The notes beneath the pieces were generated by a model. It had not been told where the DNA came from, made no database searches, and was given only the letters and a program-made list of their open reading frames with translations. Of a stretch of 64,000 nucleotides of DNA, positions 62,407 to 64,000 are shown piece after piece. The stretch is from Kastovskya adunca ATA6-11-RM4. Its GTDB lineage: Bacteria; Cyanobacteriota; Cyanobacteriia; Cyanobacteriales; Coleofasciculaceae. The stretch lies in NCBI GenBank assembly GCA_019359445.1, contig JAHHHJ010000022.1, positions 1-64,000 on the forward strand. The letters run 5' to 3'. Made by a program: the position numbers and the translations under genes. The number at the start of each line of letters is the position of its first letter. Position 1 is the first letter of the stretch.

Positions 62407-63267
62407 ATGAACCGAGATCCGGAGAGAGACGATGAAGCAACCAAGCTTCGTCCCCAAGAAGAACTGGATTTGAGCGATCGCGAAAAAAGGGAGATCAAGC
62501 GACTAGGTCGCCCTAAAGCTGTCATCATTCACGAAGCAATTCGGATAGAAGGTGAGAGTCAATTACGCAGTTCGCTTTCCGAGCTAGCTTGGTCTGGGTT
62601 AGCTGCTGGACTCTCGATGGGCTTTTCACTCGTTGCAGAGGGCTTAATTCATGCAAGCCTACCGGATCAACCCTGGCGTCCATTGATCTCAAATCTTGGA
62701 TATAGTATCGGTTTTTTGATTGTGGTGATGGGTCGCCAGCAGTTGTTCACAGAAAAGACACTTACAGCAGTTTTGCCTTTACTGAATCGCTTTAATCTGA
62801 GGAACCTAAAACGAGTCTTGCGGCTATGGATTGTAGTACTCTTGAGCAATCTGGTTGGGACGTACCTGTTCGTCTGGCTTTTAGGACATACCGAAACCTT
62901 TACACCTGGAGTCCGGCACGCGTTCACCCAGATAGGTCATGCAGCGATGGCTGGTGGCTTCTGGACAATCCTAGAGCGAGGGATTTTTGCTGGGTGGTTG
63001 ATTGCCTTGATGGTATGGCTGCTCCCCGCAGCGGAATCTTCCCGGCTATGGATTATCATCATCCTCACCTATCTAGTGGGGCTGGGTGGGTTAGCGCATA
63101 GCATTGCTGGCTCGGTTGAAGTCCTCTATCTCGTCACAACCGGAACGACCTCTTGGGGAGCGTATTTCGGCGGGTTCATGGTGCCTGCACTACTGGGCAA
63201 TATCTTTGGTGGAGTCACACTGGTTGCTGTGCTTAACTATGGACAAGTTGCCCCACAGACAAAATGA
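62407..63267 (+). CDS. Formate/nitrite transporter family protein (YfdC-like)
   Basis: A 286-residue protein. A charged N-terminus (residues 1-60; LDLSDREKREIKRLGRPK) is followed by six membrane helices: LAWSGLAAGLSMGFSLVAEG, LGYSIGFLIVVMGRQQLFTE, LWIVVLLSNLVGTYLFVWLL, IFAGWLIALMVWLLP, IIILTYLVGLGGLAHSIAGS and FGGFMVPALLGNIFGGVTLV. The conserved GRQQLFTE and GHAA-type blocks match YfdC within the FNT family. Substrate is unknown; family members carry small monocarboxylates or nitrite. Confidence 0.85.
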   Translation: MNRDPERDDEATKLRPQEELDLSDREKREIKRLGRPKAVIIHEAIRIEGESQLRSSLSELAWSGLAAGLSMGFSLVAEGLIHASLPDQPWRPLISNLGYSIGFLIVVMGRQQLFTEKTLTAVLPLLNRFNLRNLKRVLRLWIVVLLSNLVGTYLFVWLLGHTETFTPGVRHAFTQIGHAAMAGGFWTILERGIFAGWLIALMVWLLPAAESSRLWIIIILTYLVGLGGLAHSIAGSVEVLYLVTTGTTSWGAYFGGFMVPALLGNIFGGVTLVAVLNYGQVAPQTK

Positions 63268-63388
63268 AACGCTGGATTGTTCAGCAGCGCCGTCGCCAGA
63301 TGGATAATACCCAGAGAGCTTTTTTTGAATTTGAGCATTAGCAATATCGTTACCCTACTACAAAGCTTGGAAAGCTGAGAGCTAGAGA

Positions 63389-64000
63389 ATGTTGTTAGAA
63401 CTGAGGCAATTGAGTGTTCCACCAGGGCAACGGGTATTGTTGCACAATGTTACCTGGCAAGAATTGGAAGTCATTCTAGAGGAATTGGGGGAACATCGTG
63501 CTGCAAGAATTGCCTACGATAATGGAACGCTAGAGATTATGACGCCACTGCCAGAACATGAGGGCAACAAGGAAATTGTTGGGGACTTGGTGAAGGCGTT
63601 GCTGGAAGAACTCGACATAGAATTTAGAAGCCTTGGCTCGACAACATTCCAAAATCAAGCGATGGCAAAGGGGATTGAGCCTGATCAGTGCTTTTACATC
63701 CAGAATGAGGTGGCAATTCGGGGGAAGAAGCGAATTGACTTGAGAGTCGATCCTCCCCCCGACTTAGTGCTGGAAATTGATATCACCTCTCGCACCCACC
63801 CCAGCATTTACGAGGCATTAAACGTTCCCGAACTTTGGCGATTCGAGCGGGGCAAACTACAAATTAACGTCCTGCGAGAGGGAAAATATGTTGAATCTGA
63901 ACAAAGTCCAACCTTTCCGGGAATGCCGCTAGCTGAGGTCATTCCTCAATATTTGGAGCGAAGTCAAACCGCAGGGAGAAACGCAACCTTGAAAGCATTT
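63389..64000 (+). CDS. Uma2-family (DUF820) putative endonuclease, cut by window end
   Basis: The gene runs out of the window after 204 codons. The Uma2 core is visible: LHNVTWQELEVILEELGEHR, TLEIMTPLPEHEGNKEIVGD, FYIQNEVAIRGKKRIDLRVD and PDLVLEIDITSRTHPSIYEA. PD-(D/E)xK residues are in DLVLEIDIT. The family is abundant in cyanobacteria and has unknown biological role. The 3' end is outside the window. It follows the FNT gene by 121 bp. Confidence 0.85.
   Translation, partial: MLLELRQLSVPPGQRVLLHNVTWQELEVILEELGEHRAARIAYDNGTLEIMTPLPEHEGNKEIVGDLVKALLEELDIEFRSLGSTTFQNQAMAKGIEPDQCFYIQNEVAIRGKKRIDLRVDPPPDLVLEIDITSRTHPSIYEALNVPELWRFERGKLQINVLREGKYVESEQSPTFPGMPLAEVIPQYLERSQTAGRNATLKAF

Overview
The window reads as chromosome of a filamentous cyanobacterium. 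The palindrome GCGATCGC recurs throughout, inside and between genes. The gene set includes two PsbQ (CyanoQ) paralogues, a cyanobacterial-type Mrp antiporter operon, a hetZ homologue, a PEP-CTERM protein and a kinase-WD40 fusion. hetZ suggests a filamentous lineage; nothing here proves heterocyst formation. No rRNA or tRNA gene was recognised.

Layout. 1-8.7 kb: an alpha/beta-hydrolase fold protein, a TAT-exported PhoX-type phosphatase, a PEP-CTERM protein, tandem psbQ genes and a FAD oxidoreductase. 8.8-16.7 kb: an RCK-type channel and an mrpCDEFGAB-like operon, split by a TnpB-only IS200/IS605-type insertion exactly at the mrpD/mrpE junction. 16.7-22.6 kb: a 91-bp MITE, a glycoside-hydrolase-like protein, a decayed copy of the mrpA 3' end, a cytochrome b561, a solitary reverse transcriptase between two 91-bp direct repeats, and a ribbon-helix-helix/MazF pair. 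22.6-47.4 kb: mostly housekeeping genes, including an SLC12-like transporter, citrate synthase, SixA, DHH phosphoesterase, HNH protein, CPA2 antiporter, TsaB, LarC, Sua5, HetZ, PHP protein and dihydroorotase.

47.5-56.7 kb is the most unusual segment and looks like a decayed chromosomal integron. A truncated integron-type tyrosine recombinase points left. A repeat-bearing non-coding stretch follows, then genes pointing right. One two-gene module has 13-nt complementary ends and an attC-like hairpin after its last stop codon. Farther right, a Panacea-type toxin-antitoxin pair ends in an attC-like site, and a P-loop kinase sits in a 635-bp unit whose 5' end is complementary to the R'' box of its own 3' site. 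Between these lie two copies of a katG 3' tail about 5.2 kb apart, a FAD monooxygenase with a divergent TetR regulator, and a LysR relic.

56.7-64 kb: a LuxR-type response regulator, a GT2 glycosyltransferase, a vanadium haloperoxidase-like protein, a frameshifted CoiA-like gene, a formate/nitrite-family transporter and a Uma2-family gene cut by the window end.

Themes: ion homeostasis (Mrp, CPA2, SLC12, RCK channel, FNT) and mobile or defence functions (integron relic, two toxin-antitoxin pairs, reverse transcriptase, TnpB element, MITE). Start codons were moved downstream of the longest frame wherever a ribosome-binding site, a signal peptide or the family's usual N-terminus supported it.
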